Assembly (NCBI GenBank): GCA_017999645.1
Contig: JAGNLJ010000003.1
Location: 160,883 to 224,882 of the forward strand
Reading direction: 5' to 3'
Source: Alphaproteobacteria bacterium
GTDB lineage: Bacteria > Pseudomonadota > Alphaproteobacteria > Micavibrionales > Micavibrionaceae
Length of the DNA: 64,000 nt
Each line of letters starts with the position of its first letter. Position 1 is the stretch's first letter. Under the pieces are notes generated by a model. It saw nothing but the letters and a program-made list of their open reading frames with translations. It was not told the origin of the DNA and did not search any database. The position numbers were made by a program, and so were the translations under genes. Shown here piece by piece: positions 1 through 7,719 of this stretch.

Positions 1-510
1 GCGGTTAACGAAATTGAAAACTGCGATCCCGACGGCAGATTCCTGAGCGGCCTGCGTTACGAGAGCGGCCCATCGCATAATGATGATATTATAAAATTCC
101 AGATTATGCAGACCTCGGGGCTCTGGAGCTATGTTCCGGGCAGCGACAGCCAGATAATGAACACTAACGGCGGTAATGTCGGCTTCGGCACCGAAGAACC
201 TGGTCAGAAACTTGAAGTTGCTGGCAGGCTACGCGCTGACGATGTTCAGTCAAATGAATATTGCGATATAAATGACACCAATCTTTGCCTGGAAGCCAAT
301 GCTCTCGGCGGTGACCTTCCATCGATGAAATGCGATCCAGGGGAGGTTATCGTTAGAGTTGAGGAAAACGCTGTACGATGCGAGCCAGCTTTCGATGGCG
401 TCTTTACGCCCCGTACATGTCCGGCTGGTTGTCACGCCACAGGCTTCAGGCGTAACGACGCAGGCAATACTTCTCTTATCTGCCGCAACAGCAATGGCGG
501 GGAGTGTTAA
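1..510 (+). CDS. Partial adhesin/tail-fibre-like protein, C-terminal part
   Basis: The reading frame is open from base 1 and ends in TAA at 508-510, so the start lies outside the window. About 169 residues are visible. The segment GNVGFGTEEPGQKLEVAG resembles the NVGIGTxxPxxKLxVxG repeat of tail-fibre, trimeric-stalk and PilV/shufflon-type pilus tip proteins. After it comes a cysteine-rich tail of about 75 residues with many CxxG-like spacings and a C-terminal cysteine, which looks extracellular and possibly disulfide-bonded. It lies just upstream of Tad pilus genes on the same strand, so a pilus-tip or surface adhesin role is an inference. The exact family is not certain. Confidence 0.6.
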   Translation, partial: AVNEIENCDPDGRFLSGLRYESGPSHNDDIIKFQIMQTSGLWSYVPGSDSQIMNTNGGNVGFGTEEPGQKLEVAGRLRADDVQSNEYCDINDTNLCLEANALGGDLPSMKCDPGEVIVRVEENAVRCEPAFDGVFTPRTCPAGCHATGFRRNDAGNTSLICRNSNGGEC

Positions 511-625
511 TTAACATATCGCCAGCAATTACCTTAAATTGAAGCAAAAAGTGGGTGAACTTTAACCCATGCCTTGCTATAATGGTTTTTATCGCCCATA
601 TCGGGCTTTTCCAGTGCGAAAACTC

Positions 626-1288
626 ATGAAAACCAGCCTGCTTACATTGCCAGTTCTGCTGTCTGCGCTTGTTTTAAGCCTCCCGACAGCCCCTGTGAAC
701 GCCCAGGACACGCCCCCCGGGTCTTCTTTGGCCCAGACAGATATCATGCCTGTAAAGGCCGCTTCTGACAGCAATATAGCGGTTGACGAGGCCAATCCAA
801 CCCATCCCCCGGTCAGGCTGACCCCCGATAAATCCGAACTAATAAGGCTGGACCGCAAGGCCAGCACGGTCCTGGTCGGCGCCCCGGCCCACCTGAACAT
901 CCTGCCCGAAGGCCCCAATACGCTGGTCCTGATCCCCCGCGCGCCCGGAGCCACCTATTTCACGGTCCTGGACGAGGAAAACAAGGTCATCATGCAGCGC
1001 CATGTCATCGTCGCCAGCCCCAAGGAAAAATACGTCCGGATCCGTAAATCATGCGCCGCCTCCAACAAGGGCTGCCAGCCGACACAGGTTTACTACTGTC
1101 CCGATATGTGCCATGAAATTATCCTGAACGATAAACAGGGCATTCAAACGGCCAAATCGGATGAAGTAGGCTCGGAAATCAGCAACGCCGTCGGGGAAGA
1201 AGACGACAAAGAAGCCGCTGAAAAGCCCGCTGATAATGCGGACGAAAACCAAGCCGCCCCTGAAGGCGAAGAAACAACTGAAGAATAA
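626..1288 (+). CDS. Periplasmic protein with pilus-secretin N-terminal domain (CpaC N-domain-like)
   Basis: The protein is about 220 residues from the ATG at 626, which gives a clean Sec signal peptide (MKTSLLTLPVLLSALVLSLP, then a cut near VNA-QD). An upstream ATG at 569 would add 19 residues before the signal, and no clear ribosome site supports it. Residues about 60-130 resemble the pilus assembly N-terminal domain (T2SSS_2) that opens CpaC/RcpA secretins; compare the KSELIRLDRKASTVLVG region here with KAELIDVDGDIADVLVA in cpaC of this window. There is no secretin barrel. A cysteine-rich stretch (CAASNKGC...YYCPDMC) and an acidic Glu-rich tail follow. It probably serves the Tad outer-membrane channel. 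This inference rests on domain and location. Confidence 0.7.
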   Translation: MKTSLLTLPVLLSALVLSLPTAPVNAQDTPPGSSLAQTDIMPVKAASDSNIAVDEANPTHPPVRLTPDKSELIRLDRKASTVLVGAPAHLNILPEGPNTLVLIPRAPGATYFTVLDEENKVIMQRHVIVASPKEKYVRIRKSCAASNKGCQPTQVYYCPDMCHEIILNDKQGIQTAKSDEVGSEISNAVGEEDDKEAAEKPADNADENQAAPEGEETTEE

Positions 1289-1315
1289 TTTTTTGACCGA
1301 TAGGGCGACGCTACA

Positions 1316-2092
1316 ATGACTTCAAAAATTTCAAAGACCATTTCTAAAACCGCAATGATGGTATCGGCCTGCGCGCTTCTCGCCGCATGTCAAACCACGG
1401 GATCGAGCACCGCCGCGGGCCACGCCGCAAGCGACGGCTCGGTCGACGCCGCGCTCGAGCGCGCCGCAGCCGCTTCCTCTGCCAGCGGTGATAAAAGACA
1501 ATCCCTCTCGATTCTCGAAAAACTCTACAAGCGCAACAGCGAAGACCCGCAGGTCGCTATAGATTACGCCGCAGCCCTGCGCGAAGCTGAATACCTGAAC
1601 CAGGCCGCCATGGTGCTCGCGCCTTTCGCCAACGATAAAAAAGGCCCGCCCGCCGCTAAAACAGAATACGCCGCGATCCAGCTCGCGCTTGGGAACAATA
1701 AAAGCGCCGAGGAATACGCCCTCAAGGCGGTGACGCAGGACCAGAATGATTACCGCGCTTATCACTATCTCGGCATCGCGCTGGACTCGCAAGGCATGCA
1801 CAAGGAAGCCGAGCGCGCCTTTAGAAAAGCCCTGGATATGTGGCAGGGCGACCCAATTCCCGTGATGAACAACCTGGCGCTTAACCTCGCCTCCCAGGAT
1901 TTCCTCGACGAAGCCGTCGCCATTCTTGAAAAGGCCCAGACCATCGCGCCTGACCGCATCGAGGTCGAGCGCAACCTCCGCATCGTCCGCACGCTGCAGC
2001 AATCGGCACGCCACGCGCCCAAGCCCGTGGCAAAACCGGCAGCTTCAAGCAAGCCTGCCGTTAAAGCAAACGAAAAACCCGTTTCCAATTAA
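1316..2092 (+). CDS. tadD: TadD-like TPR lipoprotein of the Tad pilus
   Basis: The protein has 258 residues with a lipoprotein signal ending in the lipobox LLAAC near residue 25. Tetratricopeptide repeats span roughly residues 45-230 (for example YRAYHYLGIALDSQGMHKEA and PVMNNLALNLASQDFLDEA). A Lys/Pro/Ala-rich tail follows. TadD proteins are outer-membrane-associated TPR lipoproteins that support assembly of the Tad secretin and pilus. It starts 27 bp after the preceding gene and is probably co-transcribed with it. It converges on the minus-strand tadC, with a 141 bp repeat element between them. Assignment to TadD rather than a generic TPR lipoprotein rests on context. Confidence 0.8.
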   Translation: MTSKISKTISKTAMMVSACALLAACQTTGSSTAAGHAASDGSVDAALERAAAASSASGDKRQSLSILEKLYKRNSEDPQVAIDYAAALREAEYLNQAAMVLAPFANDKKGPPAAKTEYAAIQLALGNNKSAEEYALKAVTQDQNDYRAYHYLGIALDSQGMHKEAERAFRKALDMWQGDPIPVMNNLALNLASQDFLDEAVAILEKAQTIAPDRIEVERNLRIVRTLQQSARHAPKPVAKPAASSKPAVKANEKPVSN

Positions 2093-2111
2093 TCACCTAA
2101 GAATAGCTTTA

Positions 2112-2252
2112 TAGTGCGTGCTCAATTGCGGGATTTTGAGCCGAAAGACGCGCTTTTCGAACCGTATCGCAGAATACATTGAGGTATTTGAGAAACGGAA
2201 GCGCAGAAAAGCGCGGCTTGCAGGCCAAAAGACTATAATTGAGCACGCACTA
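2112..2252. repeat. MITE-like palindromic element, copy A
   Basis: The element is 141 bp with a perfect 16 bp terminal inverted repeat (2112-2127 against 2237-2252), each end reading TAGTGCGTGCTCAATT inward. The interior folds too: arm 2149-2157 (CGCGCTTTT) pairs with 2207-2215. A central core from about 2160 to 2206 is nearly identical to the second copy at 45208-45353. The TA at both borders fits the TA target duplication of IS630/Tc1-type elements, and no transposase is encoded. The right end supplies the TAG stop codon of tadC. Confidence 0.75.
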
Positions 2253-3203
2253 GCCGCCGCCAACGCCCGCAGCGCTGGCCTGTATGCCTGCCGGTCCGAG
2301 AATAATAATAAACAGCGCCGGAAGGAAAAACACGATCATCGGCACGGTAAGTTTCGGCGGCAAAGACGCGGCCTTCTGCTCAGCCAGCGCCATGCGCATA
2401 TCACGCAGTTCGTCGGACATCACGCGCATGGCTTGCGAGATCGACGTACCGTATTGCTCGGCCTGAATGAGCGATGTGGCAAAGCTTTTACCCGCACCGC
2501 TGCCCACCCTGCGCGCGAAATCCTGTAACGCCTGGCGCCGGTCGTTCAGCATCGCCATCTCGGCGCTTAAAATCCCCAGTTCCTCAGCCAGCACCGGCGA
2601 ATGCTCCGACACTTCGTGCGCGACGCGGTCGACGGTTTGCTCAAGACCGATACCGCCCTGTACGCAGATCAGCATCATGTCGAGCGCATCCGGAAATGCG
2701 AGATTGATTTCCTGCTGACGCTTTATAATCGCATTTTTAACCAATATGTCCGGCATTTTATAACCGGCGAGTACGGCGCCTACCAAAATCATCATAGTCA
2801 GGCCGTTGGAAATTTCTTTTTCGCTCGCGGAAATAAAAAACATCGCCAGCAGGCACAGAACGATCGGCAGCACGCCCTGCGCAATCATGAACTTGAACGG
2901 TGCCTTGGGATCGCGGTTTCCTGCCTGCAGCATCTTGTCGCGGGCCTTTTCGCCCATGCGCCCGGCCATCTTCTGAACACGGTAAAACGTAGCCATGGAA
3001 TCCTTGGCCGAAATTGAATCCGCGTTGACCCTGTTAAGCGAGCCATCCTTGGTCGCCTGGAACAATGCCTTGCGACGCTTTTCAATGACGGAGCGGAATT
3101 TCTCTTTCTTTTCACTTTTGTTCAGGAACGGCAGGGCAAATGCCGCAAACGATCCGGCCGCGAAAAGCGCACTCAGAACGGTTATGATCAGTTCATTATT
3201 CAT
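2250..3203 (-). CDS. tadC: Tad pilus inner-membrane platform protein TadC
   Basis: The ATG at 3203 is preferred (AGGATTG just upstream); a TTG two codons earlier is possible. The product is about 317 residues. It has an N-terminal membrane segment, a basic cytoplasmic stretch, paired hydrophobic segments and a T2SSF (GspF-type) domain in the second half containing FPDALDMMLICVQGGIGLEQ and RRVGSGAGKSFATSLIQAEQYG. TadC and TadB form the inner-membrane platform on which the TadA ATPase acts. It is the last gene of the minus-strand cpa/tad series. Its TAG stop is shared with the border of a repeat element, so the final residues (ASAAGVGGG) may be the product of an insertion. Confidence 0.92.
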   Translation of the reverse strand: MNNELIITVLSALFAAGSFAAFALPFLNKSEKKEKFRSVIEKRRKALFQATKDGSLNRVNADSISAKDSMATFYRVQKMAGRMGEKARDKMLQAGNRDPKAPFKFMIAQGVLPIVLCLLAMFFISASEKEISNGLTMMILVGAVLAGYKMPDILVKNAIIKRQQEINLAFPDALDMMLICVQGGIGLEQTVDRVAHEVSEHSPVLAEELGILSAEMAMLNDRRQALQDFARRVGSGAGKSFATSLIQAEQYGTSISQAMRVMSDELRDMRMALAEQKAASLPPKLTVPMIVFFLPALFIIILGPAGIQASAAGVGGG

Positions 3204-3211
3204 TATCAATC

Positions 3212-4198
3212 CTATATTTTAAAGTTGATCATTATTTTCATGACGCCAATCCCGATCAGCATCCAGACGACAGCAATAGCAAGCAATACATTTCCAAACG
3301 GGTCATTGAATAAAACCATGATGTAATCGCGATTGGCGAAATACATGCCGAACGCCAGGATGTTCGGCAGCGAACCGATAATCCCTGCCGAAGTAATGGC
3401 TTCCGAAGACAGTGCCTTGATTTTTCGCTTCAGGCGAAAACGTGCGCGGATAACGCCCGCAAGATTTTTCAAAACCTCTGAAAGGCTGGAGCCTGTCTGG
3501 GCCTGGATGGCAAGACCGGTCGCGAACATCTGCATCTCAGCTAACGGCATGCGCTTGGTCGCCTGCTGCGCCGCCTCGTGAATGGGAATGCCGATTTTCT
3601 GCTTGTCGTAAATGCGCGACATTTCTTCACCCACGGGGCCGGTAAATTCACGGCTGATCATCGCAATGGCTTCAGAAACCGGCATACCGGCTTTGAGCAG
3701 ACGGATGATCGCTTCCAGCGCATCGGCGAATTCCGACAGGAATTTTTTCTGGCGCCGCTTTGTAAGAAATCTCAAAACAAAACGTGGCACGCCGAACAGG
3801 CCGATGACTGCCGCCATAACCACGACGAAAGGCACCTGCCCCGTCATCTGCGCGAGAATTGCGCACACAACCATACTGGCGGCTGAATAAATCCAGTATT
3901 GCTTTACCGAGATCGTGAGGCCCGCCTGCTCCAGCATCAGCCCCATCGTGCGCTTTTTCTTTTTGCCTTTTTTCTGGTCTTCTTCTTCCTTGGTTTCTTT
4001 CAGCTTTTTGGCAATCTCGGCGCGGCGCTTGTTCTGCACATCCTCGGCTGAAAATTTCTTCTCACCTGTGGCATGACCCTTGATCACGGCAGCAATGCGT
4101 TTCTTGCGCTCGGATTCCTGCATCATCAGGAAGGCTGCCGCCGACCCGACAATAATGATCATGATCAATATTGTTAGAACGATTTGAAGTGTCGTCAT
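3212..4198 (-). CDS. tadB: Tad pilus inner-membrane platform protein TadB
   Basis: The protein has 328 residues. It has an N-terminal membrane anchor, a strongly basic region (KKGKKKKRTMGLM) and further membrane segments. A T2SSF domain covers about residues 165-290, with FADALEAIIRLLKAGMPVSE and the typical MFATGLAIQAQTGSSLSEVL. Its start overlaps the tadA stop by one base (TAATG), which indicates translational coupling. The gap to tadC is 8 bp. TadB is paralogous to TadC, and both belong to the platform complex of the Flp pilus machine. Confidence 0.93.
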   Translation of the reverse strand: MTTLQIVLTILIMIIIVGSAAAFLMMQESERKKRIAAVIKGHATGEKKFSAEDVQNKRRAEIAKKLKETKEEEDQKKGKKKKRTMGLMLEQAGLTISVKQYWIYSAASMVVCAILAQMTGQVPFVVVMAAVIGLFGVPRFVLRFLTKRRQKKFLSEFADALEAIIRLLKAGMPVSEAIAMISREFTGPVGEEMSRIYDKQKIGIPIHEAAQQATKRMPLAEMQMFATGLAIQAQTGSSLSEVLKNLAGVIRARFRLKRKIKALSSEAITSAGIIGSLPNILAFGMYFANRDYIMVLFNDPFGNVLLAIAVVWMLIGIGVMKIMINFKI

Positions 4199-5736
4199 TA
4201 ATCGTAGGCCTCTTCCATCGCGTCGAGAACCAGTTTCTCAACGCCGAACTGGCGGGCCTTGTCGAAGAATTTCGGACGCAGGCCGCTGGAACGTTGCTTG
4301 GTGATCAGCTTTCCATGCTCGTCTTCGCCCATGATTTCCAGCGAGAACAGGTCCTGCATGGTGATGACTTCGCCTTCCATGCCGGTTATTTCCGACACGT
4401 GCGTTGTTTTACGCGAACCATCTCTTAATCTCTGCACCTGGATAATCACGTTAACCGCGCTGGCAATCTGTTCGCGTACGGCGGAACTCGGCAGGTTAAG
4501 ACCGCCCATGGCGATCATGTTTTCCATACGCGAAATAGCCTCGCGCGGATTGTTGGCGTGCACTGTACCCATCGAACCGTCGTGGCCGGTGTTCATCGCC
4601 TGCAGCAGGTCGAACGCTTCGGGGCCGCGCACCTCGCCGACGATGATGCGTTCAGGACGCATACGCAGGCAGTTTTTAACAAGGTCACGCATGGTGATTT
4701 CGCCGACGCCTTCAAGGTTGGGTGGACGCGTCTCTAACCGCACGACGTGCGGCTGTTGCAATTGCAGTTCGCAGGCATCCTCGCAGGTGATGATGCGCTC
4801 GCCCGGCTCGATATAACGCGTCAGGCAGTTCAGCATTGTGGTCTTGCCCGAACCCGTACCGCCGGAGACCAGAACATTCACGCGGCTGCGGCCCACGGCC
4901 ATGATCAGCTTCGCGCAGCTCGGCGTCATCGAGCCGTATTCCATCAGCTTCTCTAACGTAAGCTTATCTTTTTTGAACTTACGAATGGTCATGCATGAAC
5001 CATCGACCGCGAGCGGCGGGATGATGACGTTAACCCGTGAACCATCAGGCAGACGCGCATCGCAAATCGGTGAGGCTTCATCGACACGCCTTCCGATCGC
5101 CCCCACGATACGCTGACAGATCGTAGTCAAATGCTGGTTGTCGCGAAATTTGACGTGGCTCTTTGAAATCTTGCCCTTCTGTTCGATGTAAACAATGTCG
5201 GGGCCATTGATCATGATATCGGCGATGTCATCAATTTCAAGAAGCTCCTCGAGCGGACCAAAGCCGAGCATGTCGTCGGCGCATTCCTTGGCAATACTCT
5301 GCAGCTCAGCAGGCGTAAGGTCTAAATTCCGGAAACGCGCGATCTCACCGACGGCGGAATAAACTTCTTCTCGCGCAGTTTTGGAATCCATCCGCGCCAG
5401 CGATTTAAGGTCGATACCGTCGCGCAAATCCAGCCAGATGCGGTTGCGCGCGCGCTGAAGGCGGATAGTCGTGATGGAGTCGCCCTCATTCGCAGGCTTG
5501 TCCTTGTGTCCCTGCGCATGCATTTCAGCGAAAGGATCATCCTTGGCAACAGGCTTCTCGACCTCCGCCGCACCATGAGCTGGCTTTTTCTTCGCCGCTT
5601 CTTTTTCAGGTTTTTTGGCCGCATCGGAAGACGTAGGCTTTTCCGGTTTCACTGCAACAGGCGCAGCCGCTTTCGCGTCCACCATGGGCGGGGGCGGAGG
5701 AGCAGCAGTCGTCGTTGTGCCTTTTTTGCCGAACAT
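4198..5736 (-). CDS. tadA: Tad pilus secretion ATPase TadA/CpaF
   Basis: The protein has 512 residues. It has a disordered Pro/Ala/Lys-rich N-terminus of about 85 residues, then the N-terminal domain of GspE/VirB11-type ATPases, then the ATPase core. The Walker A motif GGTGSGKTT lies near residue 293, a glutamate-rich Asp box (ITCEDACELQLQQPHVVRLE) follows, and the His-box/Walker B area contains RPERIIVGEVRGPEA and GSMGTVHANNP. TadA is the hexameric cytoplasmic motor for Flp pilus assembly and works with TadB, TadC and CpaE. It lies 3 bp downstream of cpaE and is coupled to tadB. Confidence 0.95.
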   Translation of the reverse strand: MFGKKGTTTTAAPPPPPMVDAKAAAPVAVKPEKPTSSDAAKKPEKEAAKKKPAHGAAEVEKPVAKDDPFAEMHAQGHKDKPANEGDSITTIRLQRARNRIWLDLRDGIDLKSLARMDSKTAREEVYSAVGEIARFRNLDLTPAELQSIAKECADDMLGFGPLEELLEIDDIADIMINGPDIVYIEQKGKISKSHVKFRDNQHLTTICQRIVGAIGRRVDEASPICDARLPDGSRVNVIIPPLAVDGSCMTIRKFKKDKLTLEKLMEYGSMTPSCAKLIMAVGRSRVNVLVSGGTGSGKTTMLNCLTRYIEPGERIITCEDACELQLQQPHVVRLETRPPNLEGVGEITMRDLVKNCLRMRPERIIVGEVRGPEAFDLLQAMNTGHDGSMGTVHANNPREAISRMENMIAMGGLNLPSSAVREQIASAVNVIIQVQRLRDGSRKTTHVSEITGMEGEVITMQDLFSLEIMGEDEHGKLITKQRSSGLRPKFFDKARQFGVEKLVLDAMEEAYD

Positions 5737-5739
5737 AAA

Positions 5740-6990
5740 CTATCCTTTGGCTTTTCCTTTGCCGAGAATGCCGCCGAGAAAACCGCTTTTTTCCTTGCCG
5801 GTATCCGCGTCATTGACGGCAACCGACAGGATTTTCTGCACCAGCGGCAAAAGATTTTTGCGCACAATCTCGCCGCCTCTGGCATCACTCATGAATTTCT
5901 TGCTCTGGGTCTCCAGCGCCACGAACACACCCGGATCGAATGGCAGCATTGTCGAAACCTTGAATTCCATCGCCTGCTCGATATCTTTTTTCGGCACTTC
6001 GTTTTTTGCCGCCAGGCCCTGCATGTTGACAATCATCTCGATGCCCTTGTCGTCGCCGCCGCGATGCTCCTTGATTTCCTGGATCAAACTGCGCGCCAGG
6101 CGAAGCGATGTCAGCGTCGGCGTTGAAACCACGATAATCTGGCTCGCCTTTGCGATTACAGTATTGACCATGCTTTCCGACGCGTGGGACAAATCGGCGA
6201 TCACAACCGGATACGTCACCATCAGCATCGTCAGTAATTCTTCAAGCTGTTCAGGTTGCAGCGGCGTATCCAGCATCACGTCGCCGCCGCTGGCGAGCAC
6301 GCTTAATTTATCGCTGGCGCGGAACAACATGCGCTTGATGCTGTCTTCGTCTTTATTCGCTGCGGCGCGCGCGGCCTCGGCAAGCGTCGTCGAAGGCTCG
6401 AACCCCATACCGACGCCGGTCGTCGACCATCCGCCCGCGCTGTCGATCAGCATCGTTTTCTGGCCGAGGATATCGGATACGCCCCAGGCCGTGGCTTGCG
6501 CGAGCATGCTGGCACCGACGCCGCCCTTGGCGCCGACGAAAGCGATCAGGCGGCTGCCGGTCACGCCAAGTTTCTCGATAAGACTCTTGGCAATAACGTC
6601 GGCGAAAATTTCAGTTTTGATGGGACGCACGAGATAATCGCTGATGCCCATATCGATCATGCGGCGGTAAAGATAAACATCGTTCACCGGGCCGACGACA
6701 ATCGCCGACGTACCTTCGCTGCACTGCGCGCCAAGATCTTCAAGTTTCTTGACGAACGCTTCCTCGATCGTGTCGGTCTGGACGATGACGACATCGGGGG
6801 AATTGATTTCCTTGTAGGCATTGGTAGCGGTGGTGACGTCGCCTTCTTCAACCTGGATCTGGACGCGCGCAAAGCGCCAGTCATTGGCGAGATTACGGGC
6901 AGCCTCTAACGTTTCCTGGTCCCGGGAATAGACCGCAACAGTCGCCGCCGGCAAAAGAATAAATGTGCCTTGGTTAACCGCCTCGCTCAT
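5740..6990 (-). CDS. cpaE: Pilus assembly ATPase CpaE/TadZ
   Basis: The protein has 416 residues. An N-terminal receiver-like domain covers about residues 1-140 without a convincing phosphoacceptor set. It is followed by a MinD/ParA-like ATPase domain that starts at FVGAKGGVGASMLAQATAW near residue 150. The P-loop reads KGGVGAS, so the usual lysine of KGGxGKT is absent; this is common in TadZ/CpaE proteins. CpaE places the Tad machine at its cellular site and helps recruit TadA. It is encoded immediately before tadA. Confidence 0.92.
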   Translation of the reverse strand: MSEAVNQGTFILLPAATVAVYSRDQETLEAARNLANDWRFARVQIQVEEGDVTTATNAYKEINSPDVVIVQTDTIEEAFVKKLEDLGAQCSEGTSAIVVGPVNDVYLYRRMIDMGISDYLVRPIKTEIFADVIAKSLIEKLGVTGSRLIAFVGAKGGVGASMLAQATAWGVSDILGQKTMLIDSAGGWSTTGVGMGFEPSTTLAEAARAAANKDEDSIKRMLFRASDKLSVLASGGDVMLDTPLQPEQLEELLTMLMVTYPVVIADLSHASESMVNTVIAKASQIIVVSTPTLTSLRLARSLIQEIKEHRGGDDKGIEMIVNMQGLAAKNEVPKKDIEQAMEFKVSTMLPFDPGVFVALETQSKKFMSDARGGEIVRKNLLPLVQKILSVAVNDADTGKEKSGFLGGILGKGKAKG

Positions 6991-7072
6991 GGTTTAAATG
7001 CCCCGTGTTAATAGCCAAAAATCCAATATCCAGCATAGTCTTACTGCCTTAATATTCGTTAAAGACTTTACG

Positions 7073-7708
7073 TTAATCCGAGGCTTCTTCGCCTTTCAGG
7101 GGCTTGTTGAAGGCGCCTGACCGCTGCGGGTCGATCACGTTGGCAGCCGCCCTGCCCTCCGAATAGGCCGGGGCTTTTGATTCGCCCAGCAGGTGGGTCG
7201 GATTGGCGATCTGGCGGGCGAAAACCGTCTCGACCGTACAGCCGAGCTTGTAATCGGGGTCATGCTCAAGGATCGGGCCGTCAAAGCCTGTCATGCGCCC
7301 GCAATTGGCCGGGGCCGTCGCCTGGTAGGATACATATGAAATCACAACCATGGATTCAGATCCCTGCTCCCGCACGGGCAGGATGCTGGTCAGAATTTCT
7401 TTCACGCCTTGCTTGCGGAAAGCCTGCGACAGGCGCACGGCCTCGTCGTTGGCATGCATGGCGGTATTGGTTTTTGATTGCGGATCATACGTGATCGTCA
7501 GCTCCAGCGGGCCATTGCCGCTCTGGCCGTAATCATCCGCAACCTTGGCAACATACTCGCTATTGGCGCGGCGCGCCGGAACCTGTTCATTAAAATTCTC
7601 TTCCCTCACCTGCAGGCGGCGATCAGACACCACGCTCTCCGAATACATTTCACAGGCGGAGATGGCGAGAACCAAAGGCAACAGGGTGAGTATTTTTTTC
7701 ATTGTCAT
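7073..7708 (-). CDS. cpaD: CpaD pilus assembly lipoprotein
   Basis: The protein has 211 residues from the ATG at 7708, with GGAG about 8 bp upstream; a second ATG two codons later is possible. The signal peptide ends in a lipobox-like LAISAC. The body matches the CpaD pattern, including ADDYGQSGNGPLELTITYDP and a late conserved segment with NCGRMTGFDGPILEHDPDYK, GCTVETVFARQIANPTHL. CpaD is a periplasmic/outer-membrane lipoprotein of the Tad channel. It lies 11 bp after cpaC. Confidence 0.9.
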   Translation of the reverse strand: MTMKKILTLLPLVLAISACEMYSESVVSDRRLQVREENFNEQVPARRANSEYVAKVADDYGQSGNGPLELTITYDPQSKTNTAMHANDEAVRLSQAFRKQGVKEILTSILPVREQGSESMVVISYVSYQATAPANCGRMTGFDGPILEHDPDYKLGCTVETVFARQIANPTHLLGESKAPAYSEGRAAANVIDPQRSGAFNKPLKGEEASD

Positions 7709-7719
7709 GACCTTCGCTC

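Noticed and set aside
2118..2528. Plus-strand reading frame of 136 codons through the repeat and the end of tadC
   Set aside because: It lies antisense to tadC and in the palindromic element; the basic peptide is a by-product of the repeat.
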